Assembly: GCA_011620555.1 (NCBI GenBank)
Contig: WOYY01000045.1
Coordinates: forward strand, 1-48,998
Length of the DNA: 48,998 nucleotides
Source of the DNA: Anaerolineaceae bacterium
GTDB lineage: Bacteria > Chloroflexota > Anaerolineae > Anaerolineales > Anaerolineaceae
Direction of reading: 5' to 3'
Part shown: piece after piece, positions 18,139 through 26,138 of the stretch
How the letters are laid out: each line of letters opens with the position of its first letter
How positions within the stretch are numbered: the first letter of the stretch is position 1
Notes under the pieces: generated by a model
Database searches by the model: none
Told to the model about the DNA's origin: nothing
The model's input: the letters and a program-made list of their open reading frames with translations, nothing else
Program-made: the position numbers and the translations under genes

Positions 18139-18327
18139 TTATCCTTCCGGCACTGTGCCGCCAAGCTGCTCCAAAATATTACCAAAAACGGTATTGATTT
18201 GGCCGCCGACCAAGCCCAGGACGACGATCACGACGATGGCGATCAGGAGGACGATCAACGCATATTCGATCAGACCCTGACCTTCTTCATGCTTCTGTAA
18301 TTCATTAACCAACAGTTGTAAAAACAT
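18139..18327 (-). CDS. flp: Flp-family type IVb pilin (probable major pilin)
   Basis: A 62-residue Flp prepilin. The leader of about 16 residues ends in EEG. Processing by the type IVb rule (G / four residues / Glu-Tyr) would give a mature start QGLIEYALIVLLIAIVVIVV, followed by a short tail with NTVFGNILEQLGG. The mature product is a single hydrophobic helix that polymerises into the pilus. The gene has a perfect sigma-70 promoter (TTGACA, 16 bp, TATAAT), the RBS AAAGGGAG, and a strong terminator just after the stop. It is therefore likely transcribed alone and at a high level, as expected for the major subunit. Confidence 0.95.
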   Translation of the reverse strand: MFLQLLVNELQKHEEGQGLIEYALIVLLIAIVVIVVLGLVGGQINTVFGNILEQLGGTVPEG

Positions 18328-18362
18328 CGTTCATCTCCCTTTCACGGATAGTGTGTAAACCT

Positions 18363-18390
18363 ATTATAAACAGAATACACAAGTTGTCAA
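18363..18390 (-). promoter_or_regulatory. Perfect consensus promoter of the major flp pilin gene
   Basis: On the minus strand TTGACA (18385-18390) and TATAAT (18363-18368) are separated by 16 bases. This matches the sigma-70-type consensus at all 12 positions. Transcription would start near 18356, giving a 5' leader of about 29 bases with AAAGGGAG before the flp start. Confidence 0.8.
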
Positions 18391-18490
18391 TTACGATTCG
18401 TATAATAATTGATTTCAGTTTAAGTCCAGTATAATATCGCCCATAGTTCTAAATTCATTAATTTTCTTTCGGTCCATTCGATAGCAAGTG

Positions 18491-18502
18491 TTCCGCGCGG
18501 AA
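18491..18502. promoter_or_regulatory. GC-rich 12-bp palindrome between the two flp genes
   Basis: TTCCGCGCGGAA, a perfect palindrome without loop, lies 27 bases past the stop of the first flp gene and about 100 bases upstream of the second flp promoter. It could be an operator or a weak hairpin. Function is not shown. Confidence 0.25.
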
Positions 18503-18528
18503 ATTCACAACAGCGGGGATAGGACCAA

Positions 18529-18735
18529 CTAGGAACTCGCCGGCGCAAACCCATTCAGAACCTCTTCAAACATCCCATTGACCTCGCCGCCGATCAGGCC
18601 AAGGACCAGAATCACGACGATCGCGACCAGCAGGGCGATCAAGGCATACTCAATCAGCCCCTGAGCTTCTTCTTCCCGGCCAAACCTGAAACGAAAGAGG
18701 AACCCTTTGGTTTGATTAAAAATTTGTTCCATCAT
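18529..18735 (-). CDS. flp: Flp-family type IVb pilin, second paralogue (possible minor pilin)
   Basis: A 68-residue Flp prepilin with a longer, charged leader (FRFRFGREEEA). The mature core QGLIEYALIALLVAIVVILV is nearly the same as in the neighbouring pilin, followed by GLIGGEVNGMFEEVLNGF. The residue before the expected cleavage site is Ala rather than Gly. That is tolerated in some prepilins but may slow processing. Several in-frame starts exist; the ATG at 18735 is best placed, five bases behind GGTGG. The gene has its own promoter and no strong terminator. A minor or alternative pilin is the likeliest reading. Confidence 0.9.
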   Translation of the reverse strand: MMEQIFNQTKGFLFRFRFGREEEAQGLIEYALIALLVAIVVILVLGLIGGEVNGMFEEVLNGFAPASS

Positions 18736-18778
18736 CACATCCACCCCAGTTCTTTGGATTAAAAACTGAATATACTAA

Positions 18779-18807
18779 ATATTACAAGAAAAAGATTTCA
18801 AATTCAA
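18779..18807 (-). promoter_or_regulatory. Promoter of the first flp gene
   Basis: On the minus strand TTGAAT (18802-18807), a 17-base spacer, and TAATAT (18779-18784) lie about 45 bases upstream of the ATG. Each box matches consensus at four of six positions, so it is weaker than the promoter of the neighbouring pilin gene. Confidence 0.45.
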
Positions 18808-18925
18808 CTTTTCAACCTAATCTTTTCGGGCAACAGCGCCCTCATAGCACACCCTCTGCTTCAGCTGAGGTTCAAAAGGGTCTGAACCGTCCCAGATCCC
18901 ATCCTGAATAGATACTCACCGGGTG

Positions 18926-18969
18926 TATACTGTAACCCAGATTGTGAATTAATTTTAAATTAATTCACA
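18926..18969 (+). promoter_or_regulatory. Possible -10 box and large palindromic operator upstream of the prepilin peptidase gene
   Basis: TATACT (18926-18931) resembles a -10 box on the plus strand; its -35 is poor. Just downstream (18943-18969) is a perfect inverted repeat with 12-bp arms (TGTGAATTAATT / AATTAATTCACA) and a 3-nt centre. Placed over the expected transcription start it would suit a repressor site. It could instead fold as an AT-rich hairpin. The rest of the 296-base gap between the first flp gene and the peptidase gene shows no coding signal. Confidence 0.45.
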
Positions 18970-19031
18970 CAGGGTAATCAACGACAAAATAATTTCAGTT
19001 TGATTAACTTTTCAGCTCTGGAGAATGGAAG

Positions 19032-19769
19032 ATGGACTATTTACTCGTTGCAGTCATCGGATTAATTATCGGCGCTATCATCAATTATTTTGCAGATATC
19101 CTCCCGAATTCTCCGGGGCTGACCCACCCCACCTGCCCCGAATGCCAGACGAAATTCACCCTGAAGGATTACCTGCTGCGCTATCAGTGCTCCCAATGCG
19201 GCGCCAGGCTGTCCCTGCGCCATCCTCTTGTGCTCATTTGCTCAGTGGGAATCAGCGTCCTGGTCTTGATCGATCCGCCAGCGCTCCTCAGCTATTGGGC
19301 AACGCTCCCAATCCTCCTCCTCCTGGGCATCATTTTCGTCATCGACCTTGAACACTATGCCATCCTGGTAAAGACTACGGCTGTCGGTTTCGTCCTCTTT
19401 CTGATCTATGGGGTCGTTCTATTGGGATGGAAAAAAGCGCTTTTGGGCGCCCTGGGCGGGCTGGCGATCACCCTGTTTTTTTATTTCCTCGGCATTGCCG
19501 TCTCCAAGGTTGTGGGCCTGATCCGACATAAAAAAATTTCGGAGGTCGCCTTCGGCCTGGGGGATGTCACTGCCGCGACGATCCTGGGCTTTCTGGTTGG
19601 CTGGCCCTCCATCGTTGGGGTGATTGTGATCGCCATCGTTTCGTTTGCCCTTGTCTCTTTTGTCACCCTGATAGTCCTCATCCTGACGAAAAAATATTCC
19701 GCCTTTGCCAATGCCTTGCCTTTCGCCCCATTTCTGATCCTGGGCGTGGTCGTAATCTATTATCTTTAA
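19032..19769 (+). CDS. Type IV prepilin peptidase (A24 family)
   Basis: A 245-residue membrane aspartyl protease that cleaves the leaders of Flp and TadE proteins. It has an N-terminal helix, then a four-cysteine zinc site (C35-x-x-C38 and C53-x-x-C56) as in PilD/GspO. Next comes a hydrophobic core with the two catalytic aspartates, Asp105 in FVIDLEHYAIL and Asp178 in FGLGDVTAATILG, and about seven helices in all. The extended PilD-like form with the zinc module differs from the short TadV often found in Tad loci. It may also methylate the new N-terminus, as PilD does. It is divergent from the pilin genes and convergent with the GT87-like gene. GGAG eight bases upstream supports the ATG. Confidence 0.93.
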   Translation: MDYLLVAVIGLIIGAIINYFADILPNSPGLTHPTCPECQTKFTLKDYLLRYQCSQCGARLSLRHPLVLICSVGISVLVLIDPPALLSYWATLPILLLLGIIFVIDLEHYAILVKTTAVGFVLFLIYGVVLLGWKKALLGALGGLAITLFFYFLGIAVSKVVGLIRHKKISEVAFGLGDVTAATILGFLVGWPSIVGVIVIAIVSFALVSFVTLIVLILTKKYSAFANALPFAPFLILGVVVIYYL

Positions 19770-19799
19770 CCTTTCCAGAACCAACTTGAAATTAAAATT

Positions 19800-21092
19800 C
19801 TAAACAGTGGGTATTTGGTCCATTTCTTGGGCTTGATCCCCTTGATGGTTTTGCGAAACAGCCCAACCCAGGAGCACCAGATTCGCGATCAACATACTTG
19901 GCCCGTAGGAAATCATTACAATTGAGTTAAAGAATTCCGGCAGTATTCCAAAGCTGACAAGGGTAACGATTACAAAAAGGGCTATATTGATCATGCCAGG
20001 AAATAAGATCCAAAACAAGAACCATTTTCTTGGGATTTGCTGAGTTAAATATAAGTACAAGATGAAGGGGATCAATATCATTGCCATATGGATATGAGCA
20101 TGATAAGCCACTGCCGTTGTTGCTGCCATTATGCCCAATAGACCCACAACAAACATAGCAGAATCCGAGTCGCTTTTCTTTCTAAAAACAATTAAGGGCA
20201 CCAGCGATGTCATAGCAGAACCGCCAATAAAAACCGCCTTCCCAATATCAGGGGAAATGAAATCTGATAAAAAGTAACCTAAAGCTCGCCAGTTCATCAT
20301 GAGTACAAAAAAACTTGATACACCTCCTTTTGAAGCTTCTAAGATAACGTCCTTAAGGTTCATTAAGCCCTCCCACCCAACAAGAATAAATGAAACGCCA
20401 AATAATATGATCGAAGTAATTACAAAACCGAGAATAGCCCGATATTTCTTTTGAATGAGGAGGAAGGGCAGGACCAATATTAATAGCTGCGGTTTGAGTA
20501 ATACACCTCCTAGCCATAACCCAGCTTTGATTTCTTTATTAGTAACGATAGCTCGAACAAACTCGCCAAAACAAATCAGCAGCCAAACATTCACCCGACC
20601 ATCCAAAAAGTTCCGAAAAACTGGAAAAGCAATTAAGATCAAAATCAATAATTGTAATTTTAAAGCCTTCCTGGATATACTTTTGGAAAAGAATTCCAGG
20701 TAAAGAATCAATATTACGAAGTTCAAAAAGTCCCAGAGTAATAAACTCACGGGCAGATCCAACCGGGCAAATAACCGGAAAGGCAAAATGAAAACTGGCA
20801 AATACAACATGGCAACGGCTTCTGCCCTTGGTTCGGGTGAATTCGCCAGACGGAAGATATTATCCTGATATTTTTTCAGAATATCAAGATTATAGATATC
20901 GGCAATCTTGCCATCATTCATGACTTGACCAGCGCTGTAATAGCCACAAAAATCTACAGCCTTACACCAATCGTTTTGAATTAAAGGCAATACCAAATTA
21001 ATAAAAAAAGTAGTCACCAAAGGCACCAATAACAGATTGAGCCATGCTTCTGATGACAAACCCTGGAAAGGTAATTTGTGACGTCCTTTCAT
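19800..21092 (-). CDS. GT87-family (DUF2029-like) polytopic membrane glycosyltransferase, copy 1
   Basis: A 430-residue membrane protein with about ten helices. The first extracytoplasmic loop holds the family motif (VDFCGYYSAGQVMNDGKIADIYN, split around residues 46-70). The catalytic-type acidic residue of GT-C enzymes is the Asp near the start of it. Further conserved blocks are KAGLWLGGVLLKPQLLILVLPF (about 190-211), MMNWRALGYFLSD and the AYHAHIHM motif. Members use polyprenyl-phosphate sugars as donors. Substrate unknown. It is a tandem paralogue of the next gene, but AT-richer, which speaks against a recent local duplication. The ATG at 21092 is preferred over an upstream GTG because GGAG is five bases ahead. 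It is convergent with the prepilin peptidase gene. Confidence 0.82.
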   Translation of the reverse strand: MKGRHKLPFQGLSSEAWLNLLLVPLVTTFFINLVLPLIQNDWCKAVDFCGYYSAGQVMNDGKIADIYNLDILKKYQDNIFRLANSPEPRAEAVAMLYLPVFILPFRLFARLDLPVSLLLWDFLNFVILILYLEFFSKSISRKALKLQLLILILIAFPVFRNFLDGRVNVWLLICFGEFVRAIVTNKEIKAGLWLGGVLLKPQLLILVLPFLLIQKKYRAILGFVITSIILFGVSFILVGWEGLMNLKDVILEASKGGVSSFFVLMMNWRALGYFLSDFISPDIGKAVFIGGSAMTSLVPLIVFRKKSDSDSAMFVVGLLGIMAATTAVAYHAHIHMAMILIPFILYLYLTQQIPRKWFLFWILFPGMINIALFVIVTLVSFGILPEFFNSIVMISYGPSMLIANLVLLGWAVSQNHQGDQAQEMDQIPTV

Positions 21093-21180
21093 GCCCACTC
21101 CAATCTACGGGGACCGCTATTCAAATAAATAGCAGTGATCTAATCCTTTTTAACAGATATCAAGCAATTAGATAGAATAA

Positions 21181-22470
21181 TTAACCTTTTTCCGACAATC
21201 CAGGCTTTGACCCTATTTTCTTTATCGCCCAAACCAGCAGATACAAGTTAATCGCCAGGAAAGTGGCGCTGTGAATGATATAGATCAAGCCCAGCACCTC
21301 ACAGGGTGGGAGCGGGGACATCTTTGAAAATATCCCCGACAACGTTTGGCGGATGAGATACATCAGCGCGGGGAACAGCATCAGGAAAGAGAAAGTCGGC
21401 TTGCTGACCTCCTCCTTCAGGAACAGATAGAGCAGGATCGGATAGAGTGCGCTGAACATGTGGATATGGGTGTGCCAGGAGATCACCTCCGAAGCCGCCA
21501 TCGCGCCCAGCAGCGCGATGTAGAAGCGATCGGTTTTTGGGTCCAATTTCTTCCGAAAAGCATAGAGCATGACCGCAAAGGTGATCGCTGAGGCGATCGC
21601 TGCGGCGATGTTGCCGGCCGCATCGGTTGTGAAGAGGGCAAAGTAGGAGCCGAGCATGTGCCAGTTCATCATCAGCAGCGGGTCGCTCGACACGCCTCCC
21701 CCCGCGGCGTCAAAGAGCAAGTCCTTCAAATTCACAAATCCCGGCAGCCGGATCAACAAAAAGGATGCGCCAACCGCCGCCAGCCCGGTGATGGCCATCC
21801 CGGCAATGGCTTTATACAAGCGCTGGAGAAGGATAAAACAGGCGAGCACCACCAATAATTGCGGTTTCAGGATCAGCCCGCCCAGCCACAAACCGGCTTT
21901 GAGGGGTTTACCGTCCCGCATCGCCCGGATGAATTCACCCACAAAAATCACCATCCAAATCGACACCTGCCCATAGTAACTGTTGAGCAGGATCGGGAGC
22001 GAAAAAAAGATCAACAGAAAATACCGGGTCTCCAGGGGATGACCGGTCACTTTTTTCGCGAAGAAGCGCAGATAGAGCGCGAAGGCCGCCAGAGCGATGA
22101 CGTTCCAGACAATGAAGCTCAGCCGCAGGTCCAGCAAAGATAAAAACCGGAAGGGCGCCGCAAAAACCGGCAGGTACATGAACGCCGCGATGTGGAATTG
22201 CCCATCCTGGTCGTAATACTCCGGCAGCATCTCCTTTTCATATTGGGTCAGGGTCTGAACGTCGTAAACCGCCGCATACCCAACCTCATTGATGATCCGC
22301 CCGGCCGCCCAATAGACGCAGTAATCCGCCCCAATCCCATCACACATATCATTGGTCAGCAGGGGAAAAATCAAGTGGATGATGAAAAAAGCACCCATGG
22401 CAACGATCGCGATGTTCTGCCAGGCTGTTTTTGATAACCCTACGAATGGAAGTCGCCTTTTCTTCTCCAT
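21181..22470 (-). CDS. GT87-family (DUF2029-like) polytopic membrane glycosyltransferase, copy 2
   Basis: A 429-residue paralogue of the gene downstream with the same landmarks: ADYCVYWAAGRIINEVGYAA in the first outer loop, KAGLWLGGLILKPQLLVVLA, LLMMNWHMLGSYF and SWHTHIHMFSALYPILLYL. It is predicted to be a GT-C enzyme working at the outer face of the membrane with lipid-linked sugar. The longer frame to 22605 is rejected: the ATG at 22470 has AGGG upstream and starts a matching N-terminus (MEKKRRLPFVGLS against MKGRHKLPFQGLS). It follows the 508-residue membrane protein by 49 bases, so the genes may form one transcription unit. Confidence 0.82.
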   Translation of the reverse strand: MEKKRRLPFVGLSKTAWQNIAIVAMGAFFIIHLIFPLLTNDMCDGIGADYCVYWAAGRIINEVGYAAVYDVQTLTQYEKEMLPEYYDQDGQFHIAAFMYLPVFAAPFRFLSLLDLRLSFIVWNVIALAAFALYLRFFAKKVTGHPLETRYFLLIFFSLPILLNSYYGQVSIWMVIFVGEFIRAMRDGKPLKAGLWLGGLILKPQLLVVLACFILLQRLYKAIAGMAITGLAAVGASFLLIRLPGFVNLKDLLFDAAGGGVSSDPLLMMNWHMLGSYFALFTTDAAGNIAAAIASAITFAVMLYAFRKKLDPKTDRFYIALLGAMAASEVISWHTHIHMFSALYPILLYLFLKEEVSKPTFSFLMLFPALMYLIRQTLSGIFSKMSPLPPCEVLGLIYIIHSATFLAINLYLLVWAIKKIGSKPGLSEKG

Positions 22471-22519
22471 GAATTCAATCCCTGTCCAATGGTCTCCCGA
22501 AGCCCAATCACAAAATCCG

Positions 22520-24046
22520 TCACCGGTGCACGATAACGGCCGTCTCGTCCCGGTAAACTTCCTGCCAGCCCAGGTCCACCTGCAAGAGATAGGGGATGAT
22601 CTCATCTGACGGCAAAATCACCCAGGCCACGTCATATTTAGCCAAAATATCCTCCCAGCCTTCCGCAGCCGACAGCACTTCAAGATATTCACGCGTCAGC
22701 TGCTCGCCATAGAAATCCGTCTGCCCGTCAATGAAGACGACCTGTTCCGGCCATTCCTCATAGAGCAGATAGCCGCCCCAGATGAAAAAATTGAACATAT
22801 GGCCTTCCTGGGGATGGTCTTCCAGCCACGACACAGCGTCCACAGGGAAAACATCCGGGTCATAAGCATAACCCTTTTGCTGGTTGTCGTACTTGAACCC
22901 CAGCGCGAGGCCCAAAGCCGCGAGCACAAGGATCAGCGCCGGCCAGACAAAGCCCTTGAGCTGGGCATCCAGGTCCAGGTAGCGGTGGTCGGCTTTTTTC
23001 AGTGCGCCAATCCACTTGAACTGCGCAGCGAGGTGCAGGAAAACCGGCTCCAGTTCGGTGGAAAGCAGCGGAGCCGCCACAATGGCGAACAAGGGGATGT
23101 TCCTGGCGGAATACAGGCCCATCGCCATCCAGGCCACACTCGGAAGCAATTCTCTGAATTTGAGGGAACGCTTGTTCACGCCCAAGGCCAGCACAAGCAG
23201 GATAATGAAAATCAGGAAGGGCCACATCTGGGGAAGATGGAAATTCGGTGCCCGGTACTCCACGGTCACATCGACCAGAAAGCGCTCGCCCAGATAGCCC
23301 ACGCTGGTTCCCCAGATCCCGGGGCCTGAGGGATTGATGAACGAGGCCAGCAACGACGTGCCGCCGCCCAGCATGAAGGAAAGCCAGAATTTTGGTGGAA
23401 GCTCCGCCCCGAGAGGCCGTTTGTTCCAAAGCTGGTCCAGCAGGATGCCTGCCCCATAGAAGAACCAGGTCATAAAGCCGGCAATGAACGCGCCGTGGAA
23501 GTTTGCCCAAAAGAGCATCAGCAAAGGCATCAGCCACCACTGTTTCACCTTGCCTCTGAGCAGTCCTTCCAGTGCGTCCACCCACAAAGCCAGGAACAGG
23601 AAGGTGAAGAGGTGCGGGCGTGAAAGCCAGTGCAGGGCGGAGGTGATCATCGCCAAAAAGGTGACCAGCACGGCCACCAGCAGGGATTGGGTGCTGCTGC
23701 GTGTCCGCCGGAAGACCAGCCAAAAGGTGGTCGCGACCACCAGCCCGCAAACCAGGATGACCCCATCAAAGCTCGCCACTTTATGCGCCAGGGCGAAGAC
23801 CACCTGCGAAAGCCACTCATGCGGGGTGACCGGGTCGCCCAGCATCGTATGCGAAAAGAGGTCAAAGCGGGGGATCTTCCGACTCTCCAGCATATACCTG
23901 CCCAGGGTCAGGTGGCGGCCAAGATCGCCATCCAGGTTCATCATCTTGCGGCCGCGCACCAGAACGCCGATGAACGCGACGATCCAGATCAGATCGCTGA
24001 AATTGGGAAGGACGAATCCGAGCAGGGGGCGTTTTCGTTCTTGCAT
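22520..24046 (-). CDS. Polytopic membrane protein, GT-C-like, family uncertain
   Basis: A 508-residue protein with about ten hydrophobic helices and a globular C-terminal domain of about 100 residues. Near the N-terminus, after the first helix, is LDGDLGRHLTLGRYMLE and then FSHTMLGDPVTPHEWLSQ, an acidic/His-rich outer loop like the active loop of GT-C transferases. The C-terminal part includes SWLEDHPQEGHMFNFFIWGGYLLYEEWP and FIDGQTDFYG, which is often found in Chloroflexota and related proteins of this type. I do not recognise a named family. A role in cell-envelope glycan building fits the neighbours. The ATG at 24046 is chosen over a TTG at 24076 because GAGGAAAG lies directly upstream. 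Confidence 0.7.
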   Translation of the reverse strand: MQERKRPLLGFVLPNFSDLIWIVAFIGVLVRGRKMMNLDGDLGRHLTLGRYMLESRKIPRFDLFSHTMLGDPVTPHEWLSQVVFALAHKVASFDGVILVCGLVVATTFWLVFRRTRSSTQSLLVAVLVTFLAMITSALHWLSRPHLFTFLFLALWVDALEGLLRGKVKQWWLMPLLMLFWANFHGAFIAGFMTWFFYGAGILLDQLWNKRPLGAELPPKFWLSFMLGGGTSLLASFINPSGPGIWGTSVGYLGERFLVDVTVEYRAPNFHLPQMWPFLIFIILLVLALGVNKRSLKFRELLPSVAWMAMGLYSARNIPLFAIVAAPLLSTELEPVFLHLAAQFKWIGALKKADHRYLDLDAQLKGFVWPALILVLAALGLALGFKYDNQQKGYAYDPDVFPVDAVSWLEDHPQEGHMFNFFIWGGYLLYEEWPEQVVFIDGQTDFYGEQLTREYLEVLSAAEGWEDILAKYDVAWVILPSDEIIPYLLQVDLGWQEVYRDETAVIVHR

Positions 24047-24200
24047 ATCTTTCCTCACTGATGATAGTTGATCCAATTATTGCGTAATTTTCATGGCGAC
24101 AGGCCCATGTCAATCATAGCTTAATCTCAACCTGTTTTGAAAACCCAGCTTCAAGAACTATGCCAAAATCGCGGCAGATCCGACGACTTTCCGCCCTGCC

Positions 24201-24566
24201 CTACTCCGAGACCATTTCCAATTGATCCCCCACAGCAAAATCATCCAGACGGGAGGCGTGCAATTCAACCACATAGCGGGCGGGTTTTTGGGGCAGATAG
24301 GCCAAAGCCCAGGGCTTAGCCAAAACCTTATCCACGACCACCAGGTCTGGGTCCAGCCAGAGGACCGTGATCGGGTAATTCATAAAGAGCATGTGAATGG
24401 CTGAATCCATCCTCGAGGGTTTTTTCTCGTCCATGATGATCCCGCCTTCTGGCGAAATCGCTTGAGTGAACATCAAGCCCCGCAAGCGGCTGAGGAATGA
24501 TTCGCACATCTTTACAACGGTTTGTCCTGCCGGAGATGTGGTATTGACAATCTCTACCCTCTTCAA
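24201..24566 (-). CDS. DUF192 family protein
   Basis: A protein of about 121 residues of the DUF192 (COG1430) family. It has an early ESFLSRLRGLMF block (R-x-R-G-L-M is the signature), then GGIIMDEKK, HMLFMNYPITVLWLDPDLVVVDKV and the ending ARYVVELHASRLDDFAVGDQLEM. Function of the family is unknown; many members are exported, but no signal peptide is visible here. The frame is open to a GTG at 24632, but homologues begin close to KRVEIVNTT, so a TTG at 24566 behind AGGTGCGAT is my choice. The start is uncertain. It stands alone between the pdh terminator and the membrane-protein gene. Confidence 0.8.
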   Translation of the reverse strand: MKRVEIVNTTSPAGQTVVKMCESFLSRLRGLMFTQAISPEGGIIMDEKKPSRMDSAIHMLFMNYPITVLWLDPDLVVVDKVLAKPWALAYLPQKPARYVVELHASRLDDFAVGDQLEMVSE

Positions 24567-24655
24567 ATCGCACCTGACCTTCCCTTCCCAATGAGTTCTC
24601 CCCGAGTGTATCACAGATGCGCTGCATTCCACTATAACCTGTGATCACCAAACAA

Positions 24656-24685
24656 AAACCTGAAAAGCATATACTTTCCAGGTTT
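24656..24685 (-). terminator. Terminator of the 2-oxoacid dehydrogenase operon
   Basis: A 12-bp stem with one mismatch (AAACCTG.AAAG arms) and a 6-nt loop, followed on the minus strand by TTTTTGTTTGG, 55 bases after the E2 stop codon. Confidence 0.7.
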
Positions 24686-24740
24686 AGTTGGTTTTTCCTG
24701 TTTCGGGTGAAATCCACCGAAACGATGAGGCGTTTTGTCC

Positions 24741-26138
24741 TTAGACAAAGATCATGATCGGGTATTCAAGCAGGTTTTTGACGGCTTCCAGAAATCTCGC
24801 GGCCGGGGCGCCATCCACCAGGCGGTGGTCAAAGACCAGGCTCAGGGTCATCATCTTGCGGATCTCGGCCACGCCGTTCACGGGCACAAGCTTGTCCTGA
24901 ATTCGGCCCAGACCAAGGATTGCCAGTTCAGGCAGGTTGATCACCGGGGTGAAGGCATCCACACCGTAGCCGCCCAGGTTGGTGATCGTGAAAGTACCGC
25001 CCACCAGATCATCGGGGGAAATCCGGCCGGATTTCGCGCCCTCCGCCAGCGCATGGAACCGGGAGCCGAGGGCCTGCAGGTCCATCCGGTCAGCCTGCTT
25101 GACCACCGGCACCAGCAGCCCGCGGTCCGTATCCGCCGCAAAGCCGAGATTGACGTCCTCCAGCCATTCGATCTGGGTGCCATCCTGGCTCAGGCGGGCA
25201 TTCATATAGGGGAAGTTCTTGAGCGTTTTGGCCACGATCAGGCCGATCATTTCGTTATAGCCAGGTTTGAAGCCCCAGGCTTCGGCCTTTTCAGCCTTCA
25301 GCTTATCGCGGAAGCGGACCAGTTCGGTCACATCCGCTTCGGTCACCAGTGTGACCCGGGCAGTCAACTGGTCGCTCAGGCCCATCCGGTCAAAGATGAT
25401 CCTGCGGACGCCGGCCAGCGGCTTGCGTTCAAGCACGGCATTCGGCGTATAGGCAATCTCGCCCAGCGCGGGCGTCGCTGGGCCTGCGGCGGGGCCTCCA
25501 GCCATCCGCTGCCGGATCGCTTTTTCCACATCCTCCCGGGTGATTGCGCCTTTCGGGCCGGTGCCTATCACGCCGGAAAGATCCAGGTTCATTTCGCTCG
25601 CCAGCTTGGCCGCGATCGGTGTGGCGGACTTGGCAGTTTTTTCGAGGTAGGCGACCACGTCGCTCTCGACCACCCGCACGCCTTCACCGCCGGTTGGGGG
25701 AACCTTGGAAAGGTCTACACCCTTCGCATCCGCCAGTTTCTTAGCTCGGGGAGAGGCAAAAACCTTGGTGCTCACCGCTTCCACCGGTGCTTCCGCCGGC
25801 TGTGCGGCTTCACCGGGGGCTGCCGCTTGGGGCGCCTTTTTTTCCTCAGCAGGCTCCTCATCCGTGGAGATGACCGAAACACTGGGGGCAAAGGTCTCGT
25901 CCTGCTTGCCAATCGTCCCGACAACCGTCAGGACGGGCACCACCTGACCCTTTTCAAAGGGGCCGAAGTGGACGTAACCCTTGCCGTTCGCTTCCACCGT
26001 GAAGATCGCCTTATCGGTTTCAACTTCCAACACCGGATCGCCGAAGGCTACTTTGTCGCCTTCTTTGATCAGCCAGTTGATCAGGGTCACTTCTTCAACG
26101 GTCTGCCCCATTTTGGGGATGAATAAATCAACAGCCAT
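24741..26138 (-). CDS. 2-oxoacid dehydrogenase E2 (dihydrolipoyl acyltransferase)
   Basis: A 465-residue E2 core enzyme that moves the acyl group from E1 to CoA. The lipoyl domain occupies 1-78, with Lys43 in VETDKA as the lipoylation site. After an Ala/Pro/Glu linker come two successive stretches that both look like peripheral-subunit-binding domains: about 127-165 (SPRAKKLADAKGVDL ... GGEGVRVVESDV) and 173-208 (PIAAKLASEMNLDL ... GPKGAITREDV). The catalytic domain (about 235-465) ends with DHRLVDG (437-443), holding the active-site His438 and Asp442. The ATG overlaps the E1 stop by one base (TGATG), so translation is coupled. Acetyl is the most likely acyl group, but acetoin or branched-chain substrates cannot be excluded from sequence alone. 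Confidence 0.94.
   Translation of the reverse strand: MAVDLFIPKMGQTVEEVTLINWLIKEGDKVAFGDPVLEVETDKAIFTVEANGKGYVHFGPFEKGQVVPVLTVVGTIGKQDETFAPSVSVISTDEEPAEEKKAPQAAAPGEAAQPAEAPVEAVSTKVFASPRAKKLADAKGVDLSKVPPTGGEGVRVVESDVVAYLEKTAKSATPIAAKLASEMNLDLSGVIGTGPKGAITREDVEKAIRQRMAGGPAAGPATPALGEIAYTPNAVLERKPLAGVRRIIFDRMGLSDQLTARVTLVTEADVTELVRFRDKLKAEKAEAWGFKPGYNEMIGLIVAKTLKNFPYMNARLSQDGTQIEWLEDVNLGFAADTDRGLLVPVVKQADRMDLQALGSRFHALAEGAKSGRISPDDLVGGTFTITNLGGYGVDAFTPVINLPELAILGLGRIQDKLVPVNGVAEIRKMMTLSLVFDHRLVDGAPAARFLEAVKNLLEYPIMIFV

Noticed and set aside
18943-18969. A canonical Crp/Fnr binding site
   Set aside because: The TGTGA and TCACA half-sites are 17 bases apart, far from the six-base spacing of real Crp sites.
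22471-22605. A 45-residue N-terminal extension of the second GT87-like protein
   Set aside because: It overlaps the upstream gene and has no counterpart in the paralogue, whose start aligns with the ATG at 22470.
24735-26126. A 463-codon plus-strand frame antisense to the E2 gene
   Set aside because: The minus strand encodes a full lipoyl-E2 protein with its catalytic motif; the antisense frame is a codon-bias artefact.
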